Positions 48,011-59,776 of a stretch of DNA of 64,000 nucleotides are shown here, piece after piece; positions within the stretch are counted from its first letter, which is position 1; each line of letters opens with the position of its first letter. The notes under the pieces are model-generated. The model was given only the letters and a program-made list of their open reading frames with translations, searched no databases and was not told the DNA's origin. The translations under genes were made by a program, and so were the position numbers. Source of the stretch: Bedellia somnulentella (Eukaryota; Arthropoda; Insecta; Lepidoptera; Bedelliidae); the NCBI GenBank assembly GCA_963576735.1, contig OY755182.1:5146001-5210000 (forward strand). Direction: 5' to 3'.

Positions 48011-49189
48011 AAGGAAGTATCAGAACAAACGTTAAAAATAATTTGGCAGTATTTGAAGATCAATTGAAAGTTTTAATGTAATTAACAATATAACCTGATG
48101 TGGTGTCTAGATAATATGAGTATATTAGCAGTAATAAACCATTGCTTACTATTTGTTTCTTAAGAATAATTATAGGATTCGGGAACGAAACCATAAGTTA
48201 TTGAGTACAACAAAGCAAACATATGGTAATTTTAACCAAAAATCCTCAACACTGATTGTAACAGACAGGTACATTGGTTTATACTCAGGTTTTGAAAAAC
48301 GCCCAAAAATTTATAGACACTATAATTTGAAAGTAAAATGAGGCAAGGATAGACACTGTAAAGCATACAGACATCTATCACTTCTTAAAGACACAAAGTT
48401 TGGAATGCGCAAAGTTTTGTCTCTTTCATATATTATACATCAAAAGAGTTAAAATATATGCGTTTTAAAAGCGACGGCAAACTTGGTCGTCGTAGTCGCA
48501 CAGGTGGGCCCCCGTATTCCCCTAAAGTAAACAAAAGGGACTCAATTTCTTGAAACTCTGTTTGTTCATTAGATTTAGCAGATTTATCTTTCGGCTTCCA
48601 TATGGATTACGGATACAAAGTTCCGCTTTATGAATTTTTGATTGGAAAGTCTTGACATGTCGTTTGGGAAAGAGAATTATGTAATCTCTGTCTGACATGG
48701 TAACGTTTAAATCGATTAGTTTTGGTTATCAATAATTTAAGGTTAAAGTCGGAGTAGAATGTTCCCATTGATTTAAATTTAGGAAAAGTAATAATTATTA
48801 GCTTTTTGACGAGAAATCTTACCGCATAATCGTTTAATCTTTTAAGTTCTAAAAAGGTACAATGCATACCCTCATTGATAGGAATACAAATCCATTTAAT
48901 CCTTAAATTTTTGAAAAGGTGTCATTCGATAACAGCTAAATTAAAGTAATATATAAATATATTTGGAAAACACTTCTGAGGTCTTACAACAGATGTGAGT
49001 ATGTGAATTCATCGATTAGTAGTTTCAAACAAATGTAAATGATCCATACTACGCATACGCACACATATTTTTATAATTAAAATATGCGTTTTTTTTCAGT
49101 TGATTTTATAAAAAACACAACTCCCATATATCCAAACCAAAATGCCACTGTTGTGTTTGCAATAAAAATTTAAATATCAAAATCATTCG
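48011..49189. other. No gene seen
   Basis: AT-rich unique sequence without recognised coding or repeat content. Confidence 0.3.
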
Positions 49190-49265
49190 ACGTCTACGAG
49201 AGTGCTACGAGCCAGCGTAGCAACCGCGTAGCACTCGCGCCGCGTAGAGCGTAGTCGTGTACCTT
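49190..49265. repeat. GC-rich patch with reiterated GCGTAG
   Basis: GCGTAG occurs five times in about 50 bases (within 49212-49257), with interleaved complements (CTACGAG). A short degenerate tandem/inverted motif array in AT-rich DNA. Confidence 0.5.
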
Positions 49266-49424
49266 TATTACCTACACACAAAGAGCTTTCAAAGCGACAC
49301 GACTCAATGCCGGAACATGGAACTATTAAATGGAGGTGGCAATAATTCGACAAAATACATACAGAAATACATAGGATTTATATACCGCTTCTAAGGATGG
49401 ACACAATATTGGATACAATATTGT

Positions 49425-49620
49425 ATACTCACGTCTATAGCCAAGGGGTAGCCAGAGCTTCAGAATAAGAAATTCCTCAGCCGCTTATGGAAGTTGAGAG
49501 GGGAAAAGATTGCAAAGTAAATGTTTTTGGTGATGGGTCTTCAACCACATCGCCCAAAAATCACTTTAGAAGCCCCAATACCCTTAGCCACGGGAAGAAA
49601 TGACACTACACTACACAGCG
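49425..49620 (-). repeat. Family-A SINE-like element, partly deleted
   Basis: TATACTCACGTCTATAGCC at the left, CACTACACAGCG at the right; loses part of the TTACGACACCC region. Confidence 0.65.
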
Positions 49621-50077
49621 AATATGTTATAGAGTATGTATATGAAATGACATCAAATGAATTATGTTTATTTGCTTACATTCTTGGTTTCAAAGATAAT
49701 GCATATGCAGGTACAAAGAACATGTGAGATTATTGGTAAAAAAAAATACAATAATATTATTCGCATATATTTTGTTAATAGACTTATGAGTATAGATTCA
49801 GATTATTACATTTATTCGGTTATATATAATTCACTCTTACATATGTTGTCTAATTTACATAGTACACGTTCACTTACTACCCTTCTTTTTTGTGCCATGT
49901 CGTGCATCTTTACTCTTCTTGCCGAAAACCCTTTTTAGGAAAAGTGTTAATAAAAAGACTTCGTAGTTAAGTTTATGCTCGAAAATATGACTGGGTAGTG
50001 TTTCGAAAGCAATTTACGACTTAATAAAATAAATAGTGATAAAAAGCATGTATTTGAAAAATAATGGTTACAACAAA

Positions 50078-50160
50078 TGCTAGAGGTGTCAGGATTGTGC
50101 AAAGAGGCAATAGATAGTCTCTGCTTATCCCAATTAAAATAAGGGGCGTGAGTATCACTC
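50078..50160 (+). repeat. RTE-like LINE 3' fragment
   Basis: GCTAGAGGTGTCAGGATTGT ... GATAGTCTCTGCTTATCCC ... GGCGTGAGTATCAC: plus-strand end of the LINE. Confidence 0.55.
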
Positions 50161-50169
50161 ACTAAGTAA

Positions 50170-50730
50170 ATATACGGCTTAGAATTACTTGTTATAGTTT
50201 TGTAGTTAAATACGATAAATGTGAAGTTTAAAGTGTGGTAAAAGTATTACAATATAAAAATATTTACTGCAACCAATTCTTCGTATATCGTTGTAATAAG
50301 GCTTTGACGGAATGTAAGGAGACTCTCTTTTGTGTTCGTACACGATAACGGTCGGTATTATTACTGTTCCCGTTTCCAAGGAAAATATTGAATGATAAGA
50401 ACATTTCATATTTCAGCCAATTTACATTTTTCCTTCAATATGCTGAGATGTTATTGTTATAAACATTTTTATTATGTTTTCTCCGTAATTTACAATAGTG
50501 ATATAATAATTTAATAAGTAACTCTTTGTCAGTGTAATTCCGGAAAAGAAATCGTTGTTACCAGACATTACAATTATAATTAATTAAATTAATATAATTA
50601 AATATTGGTCTACAAAAGAGACAATAAAACTATTCATCTGAAATTGAAGATTTGGGTATACTTTGAGTCTTTCGGTGGATAATAAATAAAAGAAAATTTT
50701 AGAATATCAAAACCTGCTCATTTATTTATT
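50170..50730. other. No gene seen
   Basis: AT-rich, no recognised feature. Confidence 0.3.
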
Positions 50731-50734
50731 TATT

Positions 50735-50812
50735 GACACTAACTTTCTTTCTAAATTCTGAAACTGTGCCTACCCCTTTTTGGGATTTATGGCTATGAGT
50801 AGTATGTATTTA
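50735..50812 (+). repeat. Family-A 3' fragment
   Basis: AAATTCTGAAACTGTGCCTACCC-type start to GGGATTTATGGCTATGAGTA. Confidence 0.5.
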
Positions 50813-51186
50813 TGACCCTTTACGTAAACATAATTAAAATTACAAAAAAGTATCTCTCTTGTATAAATACCAGAATCAGAACTAACATCGTTTGTTTAAT
50901 ATTATAATAATCGCATGACATTTTGATAAGTATTACTATAGATACAGTTTCATCGTTATTTATCGTAAAATGATTAAATCCCTGTAAAGTCTAAAGATAT
51001 CCTTAAATCAAACAGTGTGTCCCGTTTAATTAAATGACGAAGCCTCAAACGAGAATATTAATATAAGCACGTATTAATTACGTGTTATAATTACTAACGG
51101 AGTGGTAAAGCTGCACTGCTTAGTTTAAAATTATAGTTTCAAATGAGATATTGACTTATTATATTGATGGTACATTTATAGTTGTA

Positions 51187-52452
51187 CGAGGGACATGCCA
51201 AAAGAAACTAGATACTCTTTTCTCATTTGATTGACACTGGCAAGCTATACACCATCTTATAGGCTGGTTTTTTATTGACATATTTGAATATAGAACACAC
51301 TTCTTTTATTTATTTTTTATTTGAATGAGCATAATTTTTCCGAGAATCTGGCGGGAATTCACTTGGAACAATGGAGCTCAGTCAACGAGATTTTCGCGCT
51401 ATGATTTATTATGACTTTAAAAAAGATTTAAAGCCTCAAGAATGTTTTGAACTTTTGGTTTCTACTTTTGGTGAGTCTGCTTGTTCCTGAGCAACAGTAT
51501 TCAATTGGTTTGAATTTAAAAGAGGACGGGGATGTCTCGAAGATGAAGCGGAGACAGGATGGCCGCCTACCGCGGTCACGCAAGAAAACGTTCGTGCAGT
51601 CGAAAAACATATTCGCGAAAACCCACGAATTACATATGTAAAGCTAGAGCGGGAACTAGGAATTGGATCAGCAGCAATGCAAACCATAATTCACGACCAC
51701 CTTTCTCTCCGTAAACGTTGTTCGAGATGGGTGCCGCACAAACTTACCGATGAGCAGAAAGACCGTCGGGTGGATTAGTGCCTATTCATGATAGATAAAT
51801 TCAACGGAGGCGAGCAAAAAAAACGTATATGATATACTGACTGGTGACGAAACATGGTTATATAACTATGATCCCGAATCAAAGTGACAGTCGACCGTAT
51901 GGTGCTTTGAAGACGACTCAATTCCAACGAAATGTCGCCGTGCACGAAGCACACAGAAACAAATGGTCTCCTCGTTTTTCTGCAAAACGGGTCATATTGC
52001 TACTGTTGTGCTAGAGGATGAAAAAACGGTGAATTCCGAATGGTATGTGACAGTTTGTGCTCCAAAAGTAATATCAGCTTGGTGTGACAAGCGATCGAAG
52101 TCAGGAATCCGGCACCTTCTCTGGCACCACGACAATGCGTCGTCGCACACGTCTGCCAGAACACTAGACTTTTTCAACTCGAAAAATGTGTCAATTCTTC
52201 CTCACCCGCCATATTCCCCTGACCTAGCGCCTTGTGATTTTTACTTGTTTCCAAAAAAATCAAACTAAAGGGGAAGAGGTTTGAAAGCAAAGAAGATGCG
52301 CTGGTTGCCTATAATTTCGAGATTTCTGAGGTATCTAAAGAAGAGTGGTCACAGGTATTTTCCAATACTTATACTTTGAAAAGATCGATACTTGTAATAA
52401 AGAATAAATTTTATAATTTTTGAGTATCTAGTTTCTTTTGGCATGCCCCTCG
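51187..52452 (+). mobile_element. Dead mariner element (1266 bp)
   Basis: Inverted termini CGAGGGACATGCCAAAAGAA and, at the right, TTCTTTTGGCATGCCCCTCG, bordered by TA (51185-51186, 52453-52454). A different subfamily from the 16.3-kb mariner: termini differ and the proteins are only distantly similar. Confidence 0.9.
51371..52423 (+). pseudogene. Mariner transposase pseudogene
   Basis: Begins MELSQRDFRAMIYYDF and keeps recognisable motifs (WVPHKLTDEQK; HHDNASSHTSARTLDFF; YSPDLAPCDFY with a 34-residue D-D spacing), but has several in-frame stops (after GESACS; at VD*CLF) and frameshifts before the first catalytic aspartate and again near FPKKS. Cannot make a transposase. Confidence 0.9.
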
Positions 52453-52459
52453 TATTTCA

Positions 52460-53265
52460 GAAGCGGCAAGAATATTCATTTTCACCAAGTATCTTCTGAA
52501 TAAATTTGAATTTGGGTATCTTACATTCTAAATTCATTCACATTTCTCTGCACTCTGAAAACTACTTTCTTTTATTCTAGTTTATAAAAAATTATGCAGT
52601 CTGAAATTACTTGCTACAAACACACAAAGTAACTCTATGAAATATACTTTATTAGAATTGGTAATATTTTTTTATGTTAGAGTGCAGAAAACAGTAATTT
52701 GCACATTATCTACTAAGGCTTGTATTTGTGTGAAATTTCTATCAAAAGAAAAGAGTACTAGCTTCCTGCCTTACCTGCAGCTTTGTCTGCGTATATTTCT
52801 TATTGAGGTCGTTCTCAATTATTTTTTATGCAGGTAGCCCCATTGTAGTCAGGATCTGATGATGGAATCCTCGTGAAATCGGAGAAAGTCCTCAATTATC
52901 ATAGGTAAAAACCTAAGACTTGTAAAATAATAAAATTGAATTTTATACTGATTGAATAAATAGTTATTTGCCTTCCATGATCCTTGGAAAGTGATATCAT
53001 ATTGATATCATAATAGTAAATTGGTTGCCCGCCAAACATAATAGGTTCGCTGGGACGTAAAGTGCAAATCAATTTAATTTCCGACTGATAGAAATCAGTG
53101 CGACTCACAGAATCGGTTCGTTTTGTAATGAGGTCATATAAAATGAATATTGAAACATATTCTGAAAATAGACGGATAAATGTATTTTTTAGATGAAGAA
53201 AAGTAACACCGTAATTTTAATAAACAACTCACATACTTTAGAACACACATTAGCGAATTCGCCTT
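52460..53265. other. No gene seen
   Basis: AT-rich unique sequence. Confidence 0.3.
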
Positions 53266-53269
53266 TTCT

Positions 53270-53355
53270 TTTTGTTTGCCTAATGTGGCGATCGATCGAT
53301 AGTCTCTGCCTACCACAATAGGAACCAATGGCTTAAGAATATTTATTTATGTGTC
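53270..53355 (+). repeat. RTE-like LINE 3' fragment
   Basis: GTGGCGATCGATCGATAGTC-TCTGCCTACC then a decayed GGCTTAAGAATA tail. Confidence 0.55.
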
Positions 53356-54530
53356 TGGCCATACCTCGTAGCCTGATGCTGTTTCAAAATCACTAATCTT
53401 TGAAGCAAACATGACAAGCACAAAATAAAGAAAAAAGACAGAAAAAAAACCTAGTTAAAGTCTGAACCACATGGACAGATATTCATACGTATGAATCTAC
53501 GCTCGTTCAATGTTCGTAGAACTTTTTTACTCCATTTGGCAACTGACACAGCACTAAAAGCCTACTATTTTACTTGATGGATCCATCCTGCCAACTACTG
53601 TCAGCTGAAACCGGATGCACGGATTTGTGCTGAAATGAAAGTTCGTTTTTCAGTTAGAATTTTGCTGGAAAAATATTTATATTTCTATATCTCTATATCT
53701 CTTTTGAAAAATGACAAAGAATGAAAATATTTACAATATTTTGCGTTTTTACTTAAATGTTTTGTCGTTCATTCACAAGAGCGTCAACATTTTTTATTGA
53801 TGTGATAGTGATTTCTTAAAAAAATAAGTGCATCTTAATGACTTTTATTGTGTTTAGTGCACCTCCACTCAAATAATATCGAATGGAACCTTACTAAGCA
53901 CAGTGTTTTTAAATGTTTCCGAGCAGGCCAAATACAGTAGAAGAAGCCATTTAATTTAGTACGTCCATATTTGACTTCCTAGCTACAAAATTATAAACAG
54001 AAAAGAATAAACGCTTGAAAAAATGCATTAGTAGATGCTTAACAGCGGTAGTCCGTGATATAAAAAGTACATAGAGTGAGATAATCGCGAACATTTTAAA
54101 GGCTGTCGTTGAAACGGCTTACCACCCCCGTCCCACCCTCTGCCCACCTCCGCGGCACTTTAGGTGCGTTTTGACGAGATTATCATACCCTGTCCGTATC
54201 TGAGTACAATATTGTTTGTGGCGCACGGAACTGGAAATTTCGGATGCGGTATTGTTGTAATGCGATTTCAGTTTGTTAAATATGTTTCTATTTGGTATGA
54301 TACGCTAGGAATGTTAGCTGATTTAATTATGTTCCCGGCAAAATTAACAGTAACCGTAAACTGTCTGAGAGTAGCACAAATTCTTCTCTTGGGTGTAGTT
54401 CAGCGATGAGATTCGAATTGAGCCACCCATCTATCGAAAACGATCTTTTGTCTTTTTTATCATATCTCAACTTCCTTAATTTGCTTAAGAATAATATGAA
54501 CCAAAATCTTCCTTCTGAAATTATGGCTGT
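53356..54530. other. No gene seen; possible regulatory sequence at 54100-54190
   Basis: Mostly AT-rich. 54115-54165 is a C-rich patch (CCACCCCCGTCCCACCCTCT, CCACCTCCGCGGCACTTT) in unique sequence. No coding exon. Confidence 0.3.
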
Positions 54531-54534
54531 GAGT

Positions 54535-54760
54535 AGTCGTAGTGTTTTTTTTAGAATAGCACTGACCCATTTCTTCCCGACGTTGTTGAATAGGGCAAGT
54601 ATGGGTTGTAAGTTTTAAAGATTTTAAGCGATTGTCGGGTGATGCGGCTGGATAACCATCAACAATAGTAATTTACTTACTTTTTTTTCCGTGCTCAATT
54701 TTCAAAAGTGGCAATGATTTATATTTTTGAATTTCTGGCGCAATTTTAATTTCTATATTT
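54535..54760 (+). repeat. Family-A element, degenerate
   Basis: TTTAGAATAGCACTGACCCA, GGGTGATGCGGCTGGATAAC and TTTTCAAAAGTGGCAATG readable. Confidence 0.5.
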
Positions 54761-54824
54761 CCTAGCCACATCAATTGTTTCATAATCCTCAATCCACCAA
54801 ACCACCCACCGCGGTTTTTGAATC

Positions 54825-54915
54825 AGCTTCCTCTTTGTGGATTTTAATATGGAAATTACCGTTCAGACGCGGAGGTAACTTCGGTCTGACGACACCGCCA
54901 GGTAATTGACGGGCT
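54825..54915. other. Unique island with homeodomain-type sites
   Basis: GCGGAGGTAACTTCGG, GACACCGCCAGGTAATTGAC and GGGCTAATTGATTTTCC: two TAATTG sites 15 bases apart in unique sequence. Possible enhancer fragment; inference. Confidence 0.25.
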
Positions 54916-55054
54916 AATTGATTTTCCACATTTCAACATCTTTTAAAAGGGAAATGCGGAAAATATGTTTTGTTACGTTCTTTGTATAGTTGTGGATATT
55001 CAAGAATAATGGTAAAAGTTGTTCTGCCATATCAACTTTCTTTGCTAGCATATC

Positions 55055-55300
55055 TTAATGCCGTGGTGTAGTGGCTTAGAACGTCGCTACCCCTTTCTAC
55101 TCACGGGTGTCGTAAGAGGCGACTAAGGGTATGGGGCTTTTTAACGTGGTTTTTGGGCGATGCGATTTGAGACCCATCACCGACGGCACTTTATTGCTAC
55201 TATCTTGTCCCCTATCAACTTCCAAGTGTGGCGGTGAGTCTCTAGCTCTGAAGGGACTTTCCACCCTTTTTTGGGAGTTATGGGCGCGACAACATATATG
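55055..55300 (+). repeat. Family-A SINE-like element (older subfamily)
   Basis: GCCGTGGTGTAGTGGC, CACGGGTGTCGTAAGAGGCG, GCGATGCGATTTGAGACCC, ending TTATGGGCGCGACAACATA with a decayed tail. Confidence 0.65.
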
Positions 55301-55487
55301 TACGACATCATAGTGTGCAAAATTTCATATTCCTCCCTGTTTGCAATTTTCGTGAGAAAGTTTGGAAAGTAGTTCACGTTCTATTGATTTCATAGCCAAA
55401 CAGTGGTTTCTTGAAAGCTTCAGATACTCATTCTTGGATTTCTTTTGTTTGGTAAGGATCAAGTCACTACAAATTTGACTTTTATGA

Positions 55488-55545
55488 GATCGGTCTTAGT
55501 CCAGTGGTTAGGAAGGTAGCCTAGCTCGACTTGGACAATATTTTG
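55488..55545 (+). repeat. tRNA-like SINE head fragment
   Basis: GATCGGTCTTAGTCCAGTGG-TTAGGAAGG resembles a box-A region; no box B or acceptor stem. Confidence 0.3.
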
Positions 55546-56520
55546 TAGTGTGTAGTGTAGGTACACTTTCCATACTTAGTAATTTGTTTTCTGACTGGTA
55601 CAAAACTAACTATAGCTATTTAACTATAAATATTGATTTTATTTGTACCATTTTTCCGCAACAGAGATATCTAACCAAACATGCATCGAGCAGTGTAATG
55701 ATTGATACGTTACTAACATCCAACATGTATATTACTTGTTTAGCTACCGGCTCGTCTGACGGGATCGATTTTTCAGTTCATCGGTGTTTTATTGGCAATA
55801 TTCGAATGACGGCGAATATCCGAATCTCGATAGCTTGTCGGCTATTCGATACTTTTTCACATTTATTTTTTGCACATCATTCGTTACTTTGACGGGAACG
55901 TAGAGCTTCACTATTTCCATGTAAAAAGATTTATAACTGTATCGACGAGATAGATAAAGTTATTATGTTACTGATGTCTATCACTATCACACAAGAAACT
56001 AAATCTCATATTGAAGATGTTAAAAGATTAATTTTATAGAGTTTGTACATTAATATTACTTCCTTATTGTCACAAATAATTCGACAATACACTACACACA
56101 CTAATAGCAGGTATTTATATATTTAGTATCTCAAACAAACACAGCAAATATATTTATAAATAGCAGTTTGGATTTAGCCTTATAATTGTTACTTTTGAGG
56201 TAATAAGTGTATGCTTTGTTATACTTGGGAAATAGATACTTAACATTAGGGCTCTCAAAAGTTATAGTAACTAATTTTTGAACGCCGATAAATTAATCTG
56301 TTTTACTTACCTACTCACTCGATACACCTTTTAAGTAACGTGCATCGTAGATATCTTAACCAAAGGATCCATTTTGTTCAATCATAACACAATAACTTTA
56401 TTTCACCTCCCCGAAACACCGTAAAGTGAATAAACGTACGCTATAATATATTCTTAGCAGATAAAGGGATCCCTCAATCATGGGAATTAAATGTCGCATT
56501 ACCATATCATTGAACGAGTT
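55546..56520. other. No gene seen
   Basis: AT-rich. No feature recognised. Confidence 0.3.
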
Positions 56521-56539
56521 TCAAGTGAAAATGATACAC

Positions 56540-56760
56540 CAGATTTGGCTGTCGATAATAGACGTCGGGGGAGGGGGGAGGGAATCACGCTGCCGCTACG
56601 CGGTGCCGGGAGTTTGTAACAATAAATGCAGAGGAGCGTATCTCTATTCAAACATTTGATAGGAGCGTGAAGCGGCTTGAGTCTTAACGTACGCGACGAT
56701 GAGCAAATATGAGCTCCCTCGGCAGACTACCCCTGCGCGACACCCTTTGCTACACAAAAA
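56540..56760. other. GC-rich unique island
   Basis: GACGTCGGGGGAGGGGGGAG, GCTGCCGCTACGCGGTGCC, GTTTGTAACAATAAATGCAG and CGCGACACCCTTTGC. Non-repetitive within the window, 50% GC or more against AT-rich flanks. Possible regulatory element. Confidence 0.3.
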
Positions 56761-56872
56761 TTTAAATACATCACAACTTGACTTCGGACTGATTTTGTTA
56801 CCTAGATATAATAATCGTATTTTTAAGAAAATACCAATGCAGTGATAGTAGATAAAATTTATTTTTATACAT

Positions 56873-57092
56873 AAGCACCTAAGTTCATGGCTTTATATAC
56901 AAAAAAAGGTTAGCAAGAGCTTTAGATTTTTAAATTACCAGACAACTTTGGAAGTTAATTGGTGAAAATATTGTAAAATAATTGTTTGTGATGGGTCTCC
57001 AGCCTCATAGCCCGACTACCCTTAAGACACCTCGTAAGACACCCACGGGAAGACATGGGTTAGTGCTTTTCTAAGCCGACACTAGCAGCACT
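56873..57092 (-). repeat. Family-A element (older subfamily), diverged
   Basis: GTTCATGGCTTTATATAC ... GTGATGGGTCTCCAGCC ... CGTAAGACACCCACGGG ... CCGACACTAGCAGC. Confidence 0.6.
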
Positions 57093-57169
57093 ATTATATA
57101 TTTGTCGATAATGCATCTCTGAATTTTAAATATTAATCAAATAATAATAATAATATTATTAATATTTAT

Positions 57170-57282
57170 TATTACCATCTTTCCCCCAGTCAACTTCCGA
57201 AAGTGGCTGAGGAATTCCTCATTCCAAAGCTCTGGCTACCCCGTTAAGGGATTTATAGCCGTGAGTATATGTATGTATTAAT
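57170..57282 (+). repeat. Family-A 3' half
   Basis: TTACCATCTTTCCCCCAGTC ... GGCTACCCCGTTAAGGGATT-TATAGCCGTGAGTATATGTATG. 5'-truncated copy with an intact tail, preceded by an AATAAT run. Confidence 0.65.
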
Positions 57283-57348
57283 GCAATCTCTTTTATGTTT
57301 CGATGTATGAATCCGAAAATCCACGTTTTCATACTTTGTTTGATAACT

Positions 57349-57610
57349 CATACATACATACATACCTACATATTCTCACGCCGTTAATTCCCATTGGGTA
57401 GGCAGAGACTATCGATCGCCACTTTGTACGATCCTGGCAAACCTCTCTGGCTTCGTTTACATCCATCAATCTTTTCATACATGCTCTTTTATTCTTCATA
57501 CTGCGGACACCTGCCTTTTTGAGCACATTTTCTATTTGATCCAAATGTGTCCTCCGAGGTAACTCATTGTTATTTATGGGGGCCTTGTTAGATATGGCGT
57601 CAGATTTTCT
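57349..57610 (-). repeat. RTE-like LINE 3' end with coding tail
   Basis: The complement encodes RRTHLDQIENVLKKAGVRSM, KNKRACMKRLMDVNEAREVC and QDRTKWRSIVSAYP, the carboxy end of an RTE-like reverse transcriptase as annotated in many Lepidoptera, followed by the 3' UTR (TACCCAATGGGAATTAACGG) and CGTGAGAATATGTAGGTATG tail. 5'-truncated at about 57610. The least damaged LINE tail in the window. Confidence 0.8.
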
Positions 57611-57624
57611 TGAGTTTTTGTACA

Positions 57625-58365
57625 AAGCACAACATGACTAAGTAAAACTCAGCCATGTGGGTTTCCTCACGATAGTTTCCAAAATGCCATCTATCTTAAA
57701 TTAAAGAAAACCTAAATTTGTGACAAATAGTCTGGTGCTAGTGAGATATTCTATTGGAGACAGATTTCAATTATTAAATAAGTGTTCAATTAGTGTTTAA
57801 TCGTTCCACTGTCTAACGCACAAGTACTTGAGACACTGCCTCCACGTTTGAGAGCTCGTGTGAATGAATACGGAGTAAGTGAGGCGTCCTATATTACGGA
57901 TTTGAGCGCACCCCTCACCGCACTCTGTTCATTACATATTTGATATTAACTGCAAGCGATGTATCATTTTATTTTAAGGTGGGGAAAATAAGATACAGAT
58001 TTAGTATTATTGAAAATGTTTGATGAAATTTTTGTAATGTCGTTCGTCTCACTATCCGATTATAGAGGGCTATCGTATTACAAGACGTGGTATAAAGGAA
58101 ATGTTTAGCATCTACCATGTTTTGCAAAACATCTTATGCTGATGGCCCATTTAGTTTGTTCAGTACGAAAACTAAAAGAATAATTTCAATAAATTGAAGC
58201 TACGAAAAACAGCATTCACACTTTTAGAGTTAAAATTGAGCTCGGGAATAGACCTCAGGAGTCATGAAAAGAAATGAACTTATTTCATTCGGTTGCGTAA
58301 AGGTTCCAAACGGGAAATATTATTATGTTCAATGTCGTTTAAAATAAGTGAAATGCATTTTTCTA
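57625..58365. other. No gene seen
   Basis: Family-B-like scrap at 57625-57680 (AACATGACTAAGTAAAACTC-AGCCATGTGGG). 57830-57940 is a GC-richer unique patch (CCTCCACGTTTGAGAGCTCG; GCACCCCTCACCGCACTC), a possible regulatory element. Confidence 0.3.
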
Positions 58366-58372
58366 TTCAAAC

Positions 58373-59776
58373 TCAAACGTTCACGCGAAATATCCCCGAA
58401 GGTGATCACCTGACATTGTCACCTGGCTCCAATTTCGCCACGACTACAATTGTCAGTGACATATGTCGAGTTACAATTGTCAAGCAAATTGTGACATATT
58501 ACAATTTTATGAAATATTTTCTATAGAAATGCTTACAAACTTGACAGGCATTTTGCTACAATTGACAATTATTACAATTGTGTTGTGAAACAGTAATTAT
58601 TATTTTAGTCGACATATTTGTAGAATTGTCGTAGAATCTTGACATGAGATTGAGCACATGTCGGATTTGCGTGACAATTGTAGTATTTCGTAGTTGATAC
58701 ACGCGTATTTCAAAATGGCTCTCCATGCGAGTAGTAGTGACGCTAGTGATAGTAACAGTGATCTTGATGAATTTGCACTCATTATACAAATTCGTATCTC
58801 TTAGATATTTCCAATCTTTGTCATACACACCCATTTTATTCAAACGTTGATTTATTTTTTTCCATGTGTCAACTTTTATTTGCAATGTTAATTTGTTATC
58901 AAATTTACCGAATAACACGGAATTGTTGTCGGAAATCATTTTAAAGATAGATCTTTCTTGCATTATCCATATTTAAATAATATTTTTAAAATAAAAATAC
59001 TAATATACGCACACAAGAAATGCTACTATTAAGAAGAAAATAACTTAATGGCGGGATAGGATTTAATAGTTTTAAATAGGTGTTGTGAAAAAGAGAGCAA
59101 AGGCATTTCTATTCAACCAATAAAAAGTATCCATCCTAGTTCGGACGCGGTTTGGACGCGGTTTACGTGGTACGGTGCACTATGATTCGTCCTTTAATAC
59201 CTATATAATGGCAGGTAGTTAATGAGCGTACGTGAAATACATACATAGATTATTATTGTTACTGTTACGCTGAGAGTACGAAAAAACGGATAATTCAAAT
59301 TTAGAATGCCTGTATAGACGCATTGTCACATAATATGCCATTCCAAGCTCTCGATAATTAATCTATAATATTTGATACATTTTCCCTTTGTTTAGTCGTG
59401 AAATTGTTTTCTACTCTTGTCGCACCTGTCATTGTTGTGAAACCGATAATTCTACATATGTCATATTTTGATACAATTGTAGCACTTGTCGCGTTGGTGA
59501 AATTGGAGCCTGGTGTTCAGAGTACTCACGTTTTGCTTGGACAGTGTACTCACGTGATAGGGGGAAGGCTTATCGCCGATTTTGTACGAATACACTGTCA
59601 CATGACTAAGTACAACTTAGCCATGTGGGTTTTCTTCACGATTTTTTCACTCACCGTTAACCACCACGATTAATTAACACACATATGCCGTAAGAAAAGA
59701 CAAATTGGTGTAGGCCCGACCCGGGATTAGAAAACTAGTCAATAAACGGTAATCTATCCACTGAGCCATCACGTCA
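58373..59776 (-). repeat. tRNA-headed SINE (family B) split by a DNA transposon
   Basis: 58373-58426 (CTCAAACGTTCACG ... GTCACCTGG) and 59509-59776 (CCTGGTGTTCAGAGTAC ... tRNA-like head near 59710-59776) are the two parts of one minus-strand family-B copy, with CCTGG duplicated at the junctions. Confidence 0.75.
58427..59508. mobile_element. 1.08-kb DNA transposon with CTCCAATTTC termini
   Basis: Left terminus CTCCAATTTCGCCACGAC, right terminus its approximate complement GCGTTGGTGAAATTGGAG. A CCTGG direct repeat (58422-58426, 59509-59513) marks a 5-bp target; the uninterrupted family-B consensus confirms the empty site. Subterminal regions repeat ACAATTG many times (about ten on the left between 58444 and 58580). 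A 135-codon minus-strand frame (58556-58963) starts MQERSIFKMISDN and has a WKKINQRLNKMG stretch faintly like SANT/Myb-type DNA-binding domains; too weak to call a gene. Confidence 0.7.

Noticed and set aside
58556..58963. 135-codon ORF as a SANT/Myb-domain transposon gene
   Set aside because: Resemblance is limited to one short stretch, and the frame turns into simple Thr/Ile-rich sequence; mentioned only under the element.
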